From a virus: a stretch of 26,714 nucleotides of DNA. Location of the stretch: positions 1 to 26,714 of IMG/VR virus record IMGVR_UViG_3300049827_000390; one strand, 5' to 3'. A program made the position numbers and the translations under genes. A model generated the notes under the pieces. That model saw only the letters and a list, made by a program, of their open reading frames with translations. It was not told the DNA's origin and did no database searches. The first letter of the stretch is position 1; the number at the start of each line of letters is the position of its first letter. Shown here piece by piece: positions 11,772-19,759 of this stretch.

Positions 11772-11788
11772 AAAAAAATAGGTATAAT
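11760..11788 (+). promoter_or_regulatory. promoter of the portal-RNAP operon (plus arm of divergent pair)
   Basis: It can be read two ways: TTGCCA, 17 nt, TATAAT (a good sigma-70 promoter), or CAATATTG followed by TAGGTATAAT, the plus-strand mirror of the phage motif. Either way it points into the portal gene, whose ATG is 30 nt downstream. Confidence 0.65.
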
Positions 11789-11817
11789 TTTGTCTTTCAG
11801 CTAAAATCCGAATATCC

Positions 11818-13647
11818 ATGACAGCACTCTATCAAGCACCGCTAATCCCCGGCTTGGGATCCTCGACAGGTCCTATTGGGCCAGGTTCCTACGCTCCGAC
11901 CAGAAATCCCTTCTTTACCGTAGGGAACCAGTTTCTACCCAGAAATCTTCATGACGTAATTCGTTGGGTAAGATTTATTACTTTGCATAGCCCAGTAACT
12001 ACTGAGGTGATGCGTAAGCTAGCTACTTACCCTATTACAAAGTTTACTTTCGAAGCTAAAGATCCGGCTGTAAAATCAAAGTATGAACAGATAGTAAAAA
12101 GCTTCAGACTAAAGACAACATTACACGATATCGGATTTCAGTACTTTACTACTGGTAATGTCTTCATAAGCCTCTATTATCCTTTCTTAAGGACTTATAC
12201 CTGCCCGTTTTGTAAATCAGCATATAATTCTGAGACCGCTGGTTTCCTTAAATTCAAGAATTACGAAATGGTAGGAGTTTGTCCTAAATGCGGTAGTTCA
12301 AGGACATTTGAACGAGCAGAGCATAAATCCAAGAATATCAATGACATGAACTTGATTATTTGGGATCCCTTGAATATCTCAGTAAATCATAATCCAATTT
12401 CTGGGAAAAGCAAGTATTACTATAAAGTTCCTAATGATATTCGAAGAAAGATTCAATTAGGGGATAGACTGACTATTGATTCTACACCTTGGGAATTCGT
12501 CGAGGCTGTTAAAGAACAAAAAGACTTTGAGTTTTCCGACGATCATATTTTCCATTTAAGAAACGTGGACATGGGCATGTCCTTGAATGGTATATGTATC
12601 CCTCCCATGATTAGTCACTTTAATCTAGTTTTCTACCAGGCTACTCTCCGTAGAGCTAATGAAAGTATAGCTACGGATTTCATGGCACCCATGAGAGTTA
12701 TTTTCCCACAGCCGCAAACGGCCAACTCTGATCCTGTCGTATCTATTTCCATGAGAAACTTTGTTTCTAAAATGGAAGAGGCTTTAGTTAAACATAAGAA
12801 TGATAACAACCACGTACTAATAGCTCCAGTACCTATTGGATATCAAGCTGTAAGTGGTGAGGGTAAGACTTTGCTAGTAAATCAAGAAATTGCTCAAGCA
12901 GAACAAAGTCTTTTATTAAGTATGGGAGTAAGCTTAGAACTTCTCAGTGGGACTACGAACTGGACCAGTTCCACCGTCGGCTTGAGAATGTTAAAAAACA
13001 CTCTAGATAGTTATGTAGGTCAGATCATTGAATTCCTAGACTGGCTAACGACCAAAGTTTCTTCATATTTAGGAATTACTAATTCCAAAATAGGACTAAC
13101 TCCGTTCCAGTTAACAGACGATGAGGCTCTTAAGGGCGTCCTAATGGCCTTAGCACAAGGTGGCAATGTTTCTATGACTACGGTCTACGAAGCTCTGGGT
13201 AGGGATTATGAAGAAGAACTGGGTAGAATGGAGCAAGACGCCAAGATCAAGGCTAGACATGACGTCAGAACCCAGTTTGCCGTTGAACAGTCTCAATACC
13301 TAGAAGGGTTGGAAATTAACAAGAATACGCAAAAAGACGATTCCTACATGGAAATGCTCAAGGTTTGCCAAGACATGGCTAGCCAGCTTATCAATGCAGA
13401 TCCTGTTACTACTAGAGAGGTTCTCAATGAACTCAAAGTTACTGACTACGCCAAGTACTTGATGGTGGCTAAGCTTGTAGAAGAAGGCAGGACTCAACAA
13501 ACACAACAAGTTTCAGCAGAAAATGAAGCAATGGCACAGCAAGAAGCAACAACTCCAGGTGGTCAAAACGCACCTAAGGCTGAACCTGCTCCGGGAACTC
13601 CACAAACAGAGGATCAAGCAGCAAGCCAAGGGGAGGATAAGCTGTGA
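11818..13647 (+). CDS. phage portal protein with zinc-ribbon insertion
   Basis: The 609-aa product fits a portal protein, the dodecameric ring at the capsid vertex through which DNA is packaged and ejected. Supporting features are length, the early MRKLATYPITKFTFEAKD segment, the central DHIFHLRNVDMGMSLNGICIPPM, a long helix region (YQATLRRANESIATDFMAP), and the late LLLSMGVSLELLSG followed by helices and a Gln/Pro-rich tail (from about 560). An unusual insertion at about residues 128-165 carries two CxxC pairs (CPFC, CPKC), a likely zinc ribbon. No Shine-Dalgarno site is visible; GCTAAAATCC lies just before the ATG. It heads an operon that continues, with overlapping codons, into RNAP beta. 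Confidence 0.85.
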   Translation: MTALYQAPLIPGLGSSTGPIGPGSYAPTRNPFFTVGNQFLPRNLHDVIRWVRFITLHSPVTTEVMRKLATYPITKFTFEAKDPAVKSKYEQIVKSFRLKTTLHDIGFQYFTTGNVFISLYYPFLRTYTCPFCKSAYNSETAGFLKFKNYEMVGVCPKCGSSRTFERAEHKSKNINDMNLIIWDPLNISVNHNPISGKSKYYYKVPNDIRRKIQLGDRLTIDSTPWEFVEAVKEQKDFEFSDDHIFHLRNVDMGMSLNGICIPPMISHFNLVFYQATLRRANESIATDFMAPMRVIFPQPQTANSDPVVSISMRNFVSKMEEALVKHKNDNNHVLIAPVPIGYQAVSGEGKTLLVNQEIAQAEQSLLLSMGVSLELLSGTTNWTSSTVGLRMLKNTLDSYVGQIIEFLDWLTTKVSSYLGITNSKIGLTPFQLTDDEALKGVLMALAQGGNVSMTTVYEALGRDYEEELGRMEQDAKIKARHDVRTQFAVEQSQYLEGLEINKNTQKDDSYMEMLKVCQDMASQLINADPVTTREVLNELKVTDYAKYLMVAKLVEEGRTQQTQQVSAENEAMAQQEATTPGGQNAPKAEPAPGTPQTEDQAASQGEDKL

Positions 13648-13970
13648 GTGTAACTAATCTAGGAAACTTAGACATTACCAAGAATGGTGGGACTACTAGC
13701 CCAGTAGAACCTGGATCTTTACCCGGTATTCTACCCCTTTTACCGAAAGGGGCCTGGGATCCTGATAAGTTCAAGATTAGGTATCAAAAACTAGACTTAG
13801 ATCAGCCCGGAGATGTAACAGAATTGGAAAGTATTGAAACTAGGGCTATACGGAATAGAGGCGTCTACGTTATATCCAAGAAAGACTTTGTTTTCATGGA
13901 TAGAATCTTCATGCTGATCTGTTACATGGAAGAAGACCAAGAGGCCAAGAAGCCAGAGGCTAAGAAATGA
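13644..13970 (+). CDS. 108-aa hypothetical protein between portal and RNAP beta
   Basis: The GTG start overlaps the portal stop (GTGA), with GGGGAGG about 8 nt upstream, and the stop overlaps the ATG of the beta gene (ATGA). Residues 1-45 are Gly/Pro/Leu-rich and probably extended; the second half reads as alternating strands and helices (RAIRNRGVYVISKKDFVFMD) with a basic tail (EAKKPEAKK). No family is recognised. The double overlap suggests equal expression with portal and polymerase. Confidence 0.75.
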   Translation: MSVTNLGNLDITKNGGTTSPVEPGSLPGILPLLPKGAWDPDKFKIRYQKLDLDQPGDVTELESIETRAIRNRGVYVISKKDFVFMDRIFMLICYMEEDQEAKKPEAKK

Positions 13971-16900
13971 CTGTCGATCCTAAATCCTTAACTCCGATTT
14001 TTTCTTCGCCTGTAAATATCAACAATAAAGTTGATGAAGTCCTCATCAGAGGCTTAGCTACCCAATTCCCAGTAGAGGGGAAAAGATACAGGTTGGAAGC
14101 TCATAATCTCAGGGCTGAAAGAAAGATTTATAGCCATGATGATGAGAAGAAAGCCATTCTTGAAAGTAAAAGCTTAACTTATCCTATTAAGGGAGATCTT
14201 AGACTTATCGATAAAGAAACTGGCAAAATTGTAGATGAAGCTAAGGATTTTTCGCTTATGGATGGATTCCATATGACGAATAAGCACACCTTGCTATATA
14301 AAGGCAATAACTATACTGTAGCTAATCAACTTCAACTACGCCCAGGCGTATATACTCGTATAGACAACGTGGGCGGATTGGAAACTCACTTTAACACGGG
14401 GTCTGGTCGAAGCTTTAAATTGGAATTAGACCCTCAGACTGGACTATTCACCATTACCCCAGACAGTACCAGTGCCAAAACTCCTTTAGCACCCTTGTTA
14501 ACTAAAGTTTTTGGAATTGGCCCTAGAGAAGTTAGTAATTATGTTCCACCTGAAGTTTGGAATGATAACTTAGCAGCTACGGCTGGTAAAGAAGATAGGT
14601 ATATAGCTGCCCTTTACCACAAAATGGTTTCTACCTCCAAGCAAATAGAAAATGCTTCTATGGAGCAGATGGCTGCTCAGCTTAAGGAATCCTTAGCAAA
14701 TTCTGCTCTAAATGAACAGACTACAAAAGCTACTTTAGGTAAATCTTTCTCCGGTGTAAACCATGAAACTTTACTTTTAGCTATGAAGAACTTGGCTGAT
14801 GTTTCTAGCGCCAAGAGAAGTGAGGACAATCGAGACTCTCTCCAGTTCAAGCGTGTTCAGAACTTACCAGACTTCTTAACCACTAGATTTGCTAAAGAAC
14901 ACCAAGTAGTGAAATTGATCAAGGGGAGAATGGCTAGAGAAATTGATCGTTTAGACCAAGAGAGACCAAAGATTCGTGGAAATATGATCCCGAAGCCTTT
15001 CAACAAGTTCATGTCTGGGTATCTTCTAGATTCGAATCTAGTAGCAACACCATCGGAAACTAATCCTCTGGAATCCGTAGAAAACGTAGCCAAGGTAACT
15101 GTATTAGGAGCTGGCGAAGGCGGCATTTCTTCTGACAGAGGGGTACCTATCAGTGCTAGAGACATTGATCCCTCTCATTTGGGTATAATCGATCCTAGCC
15201 GTACCCCGGAATCTGGACATGCCGGTATTGATCAAAGATTTACCATCTCCGCTTTAAGAGATGATGACGGAAACCTATATGCTCGTGTCAAGGATAAATA
15301 TGGAAAAATAAAATCTCTTAGCGTACATGAGATGATGACTTCTACTGTCGGTTTCCCCCATCAAGAAGGTAAAAAGAAAGTTCAAGCTCAAATCAAAGGG
15401 GAACTTGGGGAATGCGATGTCAAAGATGTAGATTATTGGCTCGGTGATACTACGGACATGTATACTATTACAACCAATCTGGTTCCGTTCCTGAATAGTA
15501 ATCATCCCGGTCGGTTAACTATGGCTGGCAAAGCTATTCCTCAAGCTCTTAGCTTAGTTAACAGAGAAGCCCCTCTGGTTCAGACTACGGATGAGTACAT
15601 GACTCCGTTCGTTAGAAAATTAGCCACAGTAGTTAGTACTATAGCCCCTCATGAAGGTGAAGTGACTAAGGCTACTAAGCACGAAGTTGTAATCAAAGAT
15701 CCCAGCGGGATTTTGACTTCGGTAAAAGCTGTGAAAAATTTGCCTTTTAACATGAAGGGTTTTCACGACGATGAGAAACCAGTTGTTTCAGTGGGTAGTA
15801 GAGTTAACTACGGAGATCAACTCTTTGAAAGTAACTACACCAAGGATGGAACTTTAGCTCTAGGTAAAAATTTAAACGTAGCTTACCTACCTTGGAAGGG
15901 TTATAACCACGAAGACGGTCTTGTTATCAGCAAGTCCGCTGCTGATAGCCTGTCTAGTCACCATGCATATAAGATAGACTACGAAATAAACGAAGGTTCA
16001 GTGCCTAAAAAAGCTTTGATTTCTAGATTCTTTCCAGGTAGGTGGACAAAAGAACAACTAGATAACTTAGATGATCGCGGTTTTGCTAAAGTTGGGGCCA
16101 TTTTACACCATGGAGATCCTGTCTATATCGTTTTAGAACATAGAGAACCTAGTCCTCAAGATAAAATGCTGGCCAGACTTCACAAAACTTTAGTTACTCC
16201 GTATCGTCCAGCTACTGAAGTATGGAATCATGATGAAAACGGTGAAGTAGTGGACGCTCATACTTCGTCAAAACAGGTTAGATTCATTATCAGATCGGTA
16301 AAAGGATTAGAAATAGGGGATAAGCTAACTGGGCTTCACGGAAATAAGGGAATTGTGTCCTTGATTCTAGAAGATCATCAAATGCCGTATATAAAAGAGA
16401 CTGGTAAGCATGTAGATTTACTACTAAATCCAGCTTCTGTTACGTCTCGTACAAATTTTGGTCAGCTTATGGAAACAGCTGCGGCTAAAATCGCAGCAAA
16501 AACGGGGAAACCTTACTTAGTTCATAATTTTTCCAAGAACAGTAACATTTCTGAGATAAAAAAAGAACTTGATTCCCACGGAATTTCCGATTCTGAGCAT
16601 ATGGTTGATCCAGGGACTGGTAAAGAATTGGGTAAGATTCTTACCGGACCTCAGTATTTCTTAAAATTGTATAAAACTTCGGATCAGAATTGGTCGGCTA
16701 GAAATACTGGCGGTTATGATGCTAACATGCAACCAAGTAAAGGCGGGGAAGAGGGGTCTAAGAGCGTGGGGTTTATGGAAGCCTTAGGGCTATTAGGCAG
16801 TAATGCCCGTAAGAATTTAAAAGAAATTTCCACGATTAAATCCGAGAGTAATCAAGAGTATTGGGACAAGTTCTTATCAGGACAGCCTCTTCCTAAGCCA

Positions 16901-17380
16901 CAAACTACATTTATAACGAACAAATTCCTAGATTATCTACGGGCCTCTGGTATCAAGACTACTATAAAAGATGGTAAGATAACGGCTGCTCCTTTAACTG
17001 ATAGAGATATTTTACATATGTCGCATGGAAATATCCGAGAGCCTCTAATGTTATCTTCTAAGAACTTAACTCCAGAGAAACACGGACTCTACGATCCTGT
17101 TCTGACCGGCGGTATTAAGGGTACATTTTGGACTCATTATAAGCTAGCCGAGCCAATCCCCTCTCCCCTCTATGAGAAACCTATCAAGTCTATTCTCGGT
17201 CTCTCTACGGCTGAGTTTGAAGGTATATCTCATGGTAAAATCGGCGTAACTAAAGAGGATAAGGATTTATTCCATTTACATGATATTTTGACTGGGAAGA
17301 AACTTAGATCTGTCCAGGTTAATTCATTGAAAGCAAGGCCGGAAATAGAAGAGGTCGTGGAAGTGGAAAAAGACGATTGA
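13967..17380 (+). CDS. rpoB-like: phage multisubunit RNA polymerase beta subunit
   Basis: The 1137-aa protein is an almost full-length beta homologue in one piece. The two active-site barrel parts are clear: YNHEDGLVISKSA (about 645-657) and GDKLTGLHGNKGIVS (about 784-798), the latter carrying the basic residues that contact the transcript, followed by LLNPASVTSRTNFGQLMETAA. The C-terminal SKGGEEGSKSVGFMEALGLLG (about 924-945) matches the GGxxxGxMExxAL element that locks into beta'. It acts with the split beta' encoded downstream. GAGG lies 8 nt before the ATG, which overlaps the preceding stop. Linkage to the portal gene is notable: the enzyme may be made late or be packaged, but that is inference. 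Confidence 0.93.
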   Translation: MTVDPKSLTPIFSSPVNINNKVDEVLIRGLATQFPVEGKRYRLEAHNLRAERKIYSHDDEKKAILESKSLTYPIKGDLRLIDKETGKIVDEAKDFSLMDGFHMTNKHTLLYKGNNYTVANQLQLRPGVYTRIDNVGGLETHFNTGSGRSFKLELDPQTGLFTITPDSTSAKTPLAPLLTKVFGIGPREVSNYVPPEVWNDNLAATAGKEDRYIAALYHKMVSTSKQIENASMEQMAAQLKESLANSALNEQTTKATLGKSFSGVNHETLLLAMKNLADVSSAKRSEDNRDSLQFKRVQNLPDFLTTRFAKEHQVVKLIKGRMAREIDRLDQERPKIRGNMIPKPFNKFMSGYLLDSNLVATPSETNPLESVENVAKVTVLGAGEGGISSDRGVPISARDIDPSHLGIIDPSRTPESGHAGIDQRFTISALRDDDGNLYARVKDKYGKIKSLSVHEMMTSTVGFPHQEGKKKVQAQIKGELGECDVKDVDYWLGDTTDMYTITTNLVPFLNSNHPGRLTMAGKAIPQALSLVNREAPLVQTTDEYMTPFVRKLATVVSTIAPHEGEVTKATKHEVVIKDPSGILTSVKAVKNLPFNMKGFHDDEKPVVSVGSRVNYGDQLFESNYTKDGTLALGKNLNVAYLPWKGYNHEDGLVISKSAADSLSSHHAYKIDYEINEGSVPKKALISRFFPGRWTKEQLDNLDDRGFAKVGAILHHGDPVYIVLEHREPSPQDKMLARLHKTLVTPYRPATEVWNHDENGEVVDAHTSSKQVRFIIRSVKGLEIGDKLTGLHGNKGIVSLILEDHQMPYIKETGKHVDLLLNPASVTSRTNFGQLMETAAAKIAAKTGKPYLVHNFSKNSNISEIKKELDSHGISDSEHMVDPGTGKELGKILTGPQYFLKLYKTSDQNWSARNTGGYDANMQPSKGGEEGSKSVGFMEALGLLGSNARKNLKEISTIKSESNQEYWDKFLSGQPLPKPQTTFITNKFLDYLRASGIKTTIKDGKITAAPLTDRDILHMSHGNIREPLMLSSKNLTPEKHGLYDPVLTGGIKGTFWTHYKLAEPIPSPLYEKPIKSILGLSTAEFEGISHGKIGVTKEDKDLFHLHDILTGKKLRSVQVNSLKARPEIEEVVEVEKDD

Positions 17381-17395
17381 GGTATCTGGCTACTC

Positions 17396-17611
17396 TCAGA
17401 ATAACTCCATCTGTACGGCATTAAAACCTAAGTAGGCTAAAGTATCCTCAGGAGATGCCCCTACATTGTAAAAATTTCTATAAAGTTCTTGCCACCCACT
17501 ATTGGTCAACTTATCGAAACCTCCGATTCCATCTTTAATTCTATGACCCCAAGTTCGACGGTCTAAACTATTGAGAGGATCTGAACTCTCTTCTGAATTA
17601 TAAAAAGCCAT
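17396..17611 (-). CDS. 71-aa hypothetical protein between beta and beta'
   Basis: The ATG has AGGAG about 8 nt upstream; that site lies inside the first codons of the beta' gene on the other strand. The product begins MAFYNSEESSDPLNSLDRRT and continues with a helical segment rich in aromatics (GWQELYRNFYN). No family is recognised. It is the only minus-strand gene within the beta/beta' N module and is divergent from the beta' N gene, with the two ATGs separated by one base. Confidence 0.65.
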   Translation of the reverse strand: MAFYNSEESSDPLNSLDRRTWGHRIKDGIGGFDKLTNSGWQELYRNFYNVGASPEDTLAYLGFNAVQMELF

Positions 17612-17612
17612 A

Positions 17613-18764
17613 ATGAATACTCCTATTTTTATTGAACCGAAGACCGGCGGATCAGCAATCCATGATATGCTGTCTGTTGTTGATATAAAAACTCAAATCG
17701 CAGAGCTTAGTAAGCAAATCCACGAAACAAAATCTGTCTCCAAACGAGACGGCATGGTTAAGCAGTTAAAATATCTGACAAGTCTAGATAAATCAGATAC
17801 CAGACCTGAAGACTCTTACGTTCTTCATCATATCCCCGTTATCCCCCCAATGGCTCGCCCAATCACCCCCAAGGCAGGAAATAGGATTGAGTATGCGGAC
17901 GTGGCTCATCTCTATAAAGACCATATGCTGGTGAATAATAAGCTTATGCCTTTGATCAATAAACTGGATGACTCTTCCTTAATGGCAGAGCGTTCAGCTT
18001 TATATGATGGGGCAAAGGCTATTATGGGTGTAGGAGATGCAATCACGGGTTCCAGCCGTGGTAATCAGCTTAAAGGATTCTTACAGCAAATTGGTGGTGA
18101 GGGTGGGCCTAAGACTGGCTTGTTTCAATCCAAGATTCTAAGCAAGAAGCAAGACTTTTCAGGTCGGGCCACGATTTATGCCGAACCTAACCTTGGTTTT
18201 AATGAGATGGCTGTACCGGAAGAAATGATATGGAAAATGTACGCATTCCATATTATTCGTGACTTAGTTAAAAATGGGTATAGCTATGTAGAAGCTAAAA
18301 AAGCAGTTGAAGATAGGACCCCGTCTGCACAGGCGTCCTTCTCCAAGCTGATAAAGCATATCCCTGTTATTGCCAATCGTGCCCCTACTCTTATGCAGAG
18401 TAACGTCACGGCTCATTTTCCAGTCCCAATCAAAGGTAAAACCTTGGGCATTAATCCCATACATTTAAAAATGTATGCTGGTGACTATGACGGCGATGCT
18501 TTGACAATTCACGTACCTATCACTCCAGAGGCAATTGAAGAAGCCAAAAAGAAACTCTTACCGGATCAACATATTTATGATTTCCGCAGAGGTTTAGGCG
18601 CTTCTTTAGCTGCCCCCGGTCATGAGGCTATATTAGGGTCAATGCATTTAACAGAGCCAGATACCAGTCAGCCCGTTCGAGAATTCAAGAACGAACATGA
18701 TGTTTTAGAAGCTCTGAAAAAGGGCGAGATAGAGGTTAATACTCCTATCCGTCTTACGTCTTAG
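17613..18764 (+). CDS. rpoC-like: RNA polymerase beta' subunit, N-terminal half (split)
   Basis: The 383-aa protein holds the catalytic core of beta'. IPVIPPMARPITP (74-86) matches the VIPPxLRPxxP rudder/lid element; FSGRATI (182-188) matches SGRSVI; NRAPTLMQSNV (255-265) matches NRAPTLHRxgi; and AGDYDGDAL (289-297) is the NADFDGDQM active-site loop whose three Asp residues bind the catalytic magnesium. The N-terminal zinc-binding clamp of bacterial beta' is missing, as in other jumbo-phage polymerases. The chain ends where bacterial beta' would continue; the C-terminal half is a separate gene at 25232. No Shine-Dalgarno site is visible; TATAAA lies about 8 nt before the ATG. Confidence 0.92.
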   Translation: MNTPIFIEPKTGGSAIHDMLSVVDIKTQIAELSKQIHETKSVSKRDGMVKQLKYLTSLDKSDTRPEDSYVLHHIPVIPPMARPITPKAGNRIEYADVAHLYKDHMLVNNKLMPLINKLDDSSLMAERSALYDGAKAIMGVGDAITGSSRGNQLKGFLQQIGGEGGPKTGLFQSKILSKKQDFSGRATIYAEPNLGFNEMAVPEEMIWKMYAFHIIRDLVKNGYSYVEAKKAVEDRTPSAQASFSKLIKHIPVIANRAPTLMQSNVTAHFPVPIKGKTLGINPIHLKMYAGDYDGDALTIHVPITPEAIEEAKKKLLPDQHIYDFRRGLGASLAAPGHEAILGSMHLTEPDTSQPVREFKNEHDVLEALKKGEIEVNTPIRLTS

Positions 18765-18930
18765 GTTTTCTAGGTTTAGGCGTCGTAAGCTTCATTCGAC
18801 AAGCTTGAGTGGCTATTGCCCCCTTAGGCTTCTCGGGTAAAGCCTGCTGAGCTTGAGCTAGTCCACCTAGTTGATATGAACTTTGTAGTAATGTTTTCTG
18901 AAGACTCGACCAAAAGTAGTTAGATGACAT
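18754..18930 (-). CDS. 58-aa hypothetical protein
   Basis: This short open frame begins MSSNYFWSSLQKTLLQSSYQ and ends with a basic tail (MKLTTPKPRKPKT). It overlaps the last 11 nt of the beta' N gene on the other strand. It fills an otherwise empty 220-bp gap and has no stop within a Gln/Ala-rich sequence, but no Shine-Dalgarno site is visible and a terminator lies just upstream, so expression is uncertain. Confidence 0.4.
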   Translation of the reverse strand: MSSNYFWSSLQKTLLQSSYQLGGLAQAQQALPEKPKGAIATQACRMKLTTPKPRKPKT

Positions 18931-18944
18931 ATTTAATTCTAGTT

Positions 18945-18989
18945 TTAAAAAAAGAAAAGAAAACTAAGCGGAACACTGGTTCCGCCTAG
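18945..18989 (-). terminator. Rho-independent terminator of the 113-aa gene
   Basis: On the minus strand GCGGAAC-CAGT-GTTCCGC, extended by CTA/TAG across a mismatch, is followed by TTAGTTTTCTTTTC. It begins a few nt after the stop at 18993. Confidence 0.8.
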
Positions 18990-18992
18990 GGT

Positions 18993-19334
18993 TTAGGTAG
19001 CTTTAATTAAAGCACTTTCGCCGGCTACCCACATACGGCGAAATCCAGTTTCCGGGTTCTGTTTCCCGGTCAAAGTGAAAGCGTTATTGTTCTCGTCTCT
19101 AAGAACATGTTTGTGTTGAATCCTAGTTCTAACTTTGGAAAGTTTAGGGTGTTGGCCAGAGTCCTTAGGATGACTAGCTTTCCACCTAGCCTTCTTCGAG
19201 GTGTGAAGATTCTTCAGGGTGGAACTACGAGTAGATCCTTTTCGCAAAGCCTTGATAAAGTCGTTGCCTTCCTTGCGGCGGACTTTGTAGTCCTCGAAGG
19301 TTTCTTCTGGTTGACGTTCAGGTTGTAGATTCAT
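18993..19334 (-). CDS. 113-aa basic hypothetical protein
   Basis: The protein is highly basic (ALRKGSTRSSTLKNLHTSKKARWKA in shorter runs around residues 29-53) and begins with a proline/glutamate segment (QPERQPEETFEDYKVRRK). It probably binds nucleic acid or another acidic partner, but no domain is recognised. It starts 14 nt after the 99-aa gene without an obvious ribosome-binding site and ends at a strong terminator, so the two genes form one transcription unit from promoter copy 5. Confidence 0.65.
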   Translation of the reverse strand: MNLQPERQPEETFEDYKVRRKEGNDFIKALRKGSTRSSTLKNLHTSKKARWKASHPKDSGQHPKLSKVRTRIQHKHVLRDENNNAFTLTGKQNPETGFRRMWVAGESALIKAT

Positions 19335-19347
19335 TGTTTAAGTTCTT

Positions 19348-19647
19348 TCAAGGCTTGGGAAGAGTTCCGGTACGAGCTGCATAGCAAAGATTGCTCAGAG
19401 CTGCACCTAGCTGCAGACGCTGATTATGGTTAGTGACCACGGTTTCCGCTTGTTTCTTACCATGGATCTTTACATAACGGGCATACAACTGTACCGTCAG
19501 AGTTACGACTTTAACGTTGTTATCCCACATATGCACCGCCCTTACGCCTGCACGGATGGCTTCCTCTGCGTTAACGGCAGTCTTATGGCGAACTGCAAAA
19601 GCAGCATGGGCATACACAGCAGAAATGTTTTTATCAGGGGATGACAT
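19348..19647 (-). CDS. 99-aa hypothetical protein
   Basis: AGGA lies 6 nt before the ATG. The product is alanine-rich and helical (AVYAHAAFAVRHKTAVNAEE), with a likely helical repeat character and a C-terminal AALSNLCYAARTG. No domain is recognised. Its leader contains a perfect tandem 11-bp repeat between the promoter motif and the ribosome-binding site. Confidence 0.7.
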   Translation of the reverse strand: MSSPDKNISAVYAHAAFAVRHKTAVNAEEAIRAGVRAVHMWDNNVKVVTLTVQLYARYVKIHGKKQAETVVTNHNQRLQLGAALSNLCYAARTGTLPKP

Positions 19648-19679
19648 AGTTTTCCTAAAAAGTTAGGACGTAAAAAGAC

Positions 19680-19701
19680 CCAGTTAAGGGCCAGTTAAGG
19701 G
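19680..19701. repeat. tandem 11-bp direct repeat in a leader
   Basis: CCAGTTAAGGG occurs twice in perfect tandem between promoter copy 5 and the 99-aa gene. It could be an operator or a translational control site; position is the only clue. Confidence 0.5.
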
Positions 19702-19714
19702 GTATTACAAGTTT

Positions 19715-19748
19715 CTTATACCAAGAAATTACAAATACTTGAAATTAG
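19715..19748 (-). promoter_or_regulatory. phage promoter motif copy 5
   Basis: The minus strand reads TTTCAAGTA, then TTGTAATTTC, then TTGGTATAAG. The upstream half is less well kept than in copies 2 and 3. It serves the 99-aa and 113-aa genes. Confidence 0.65.
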
Positions 19749-19759
19749 AAACTAGGAAA

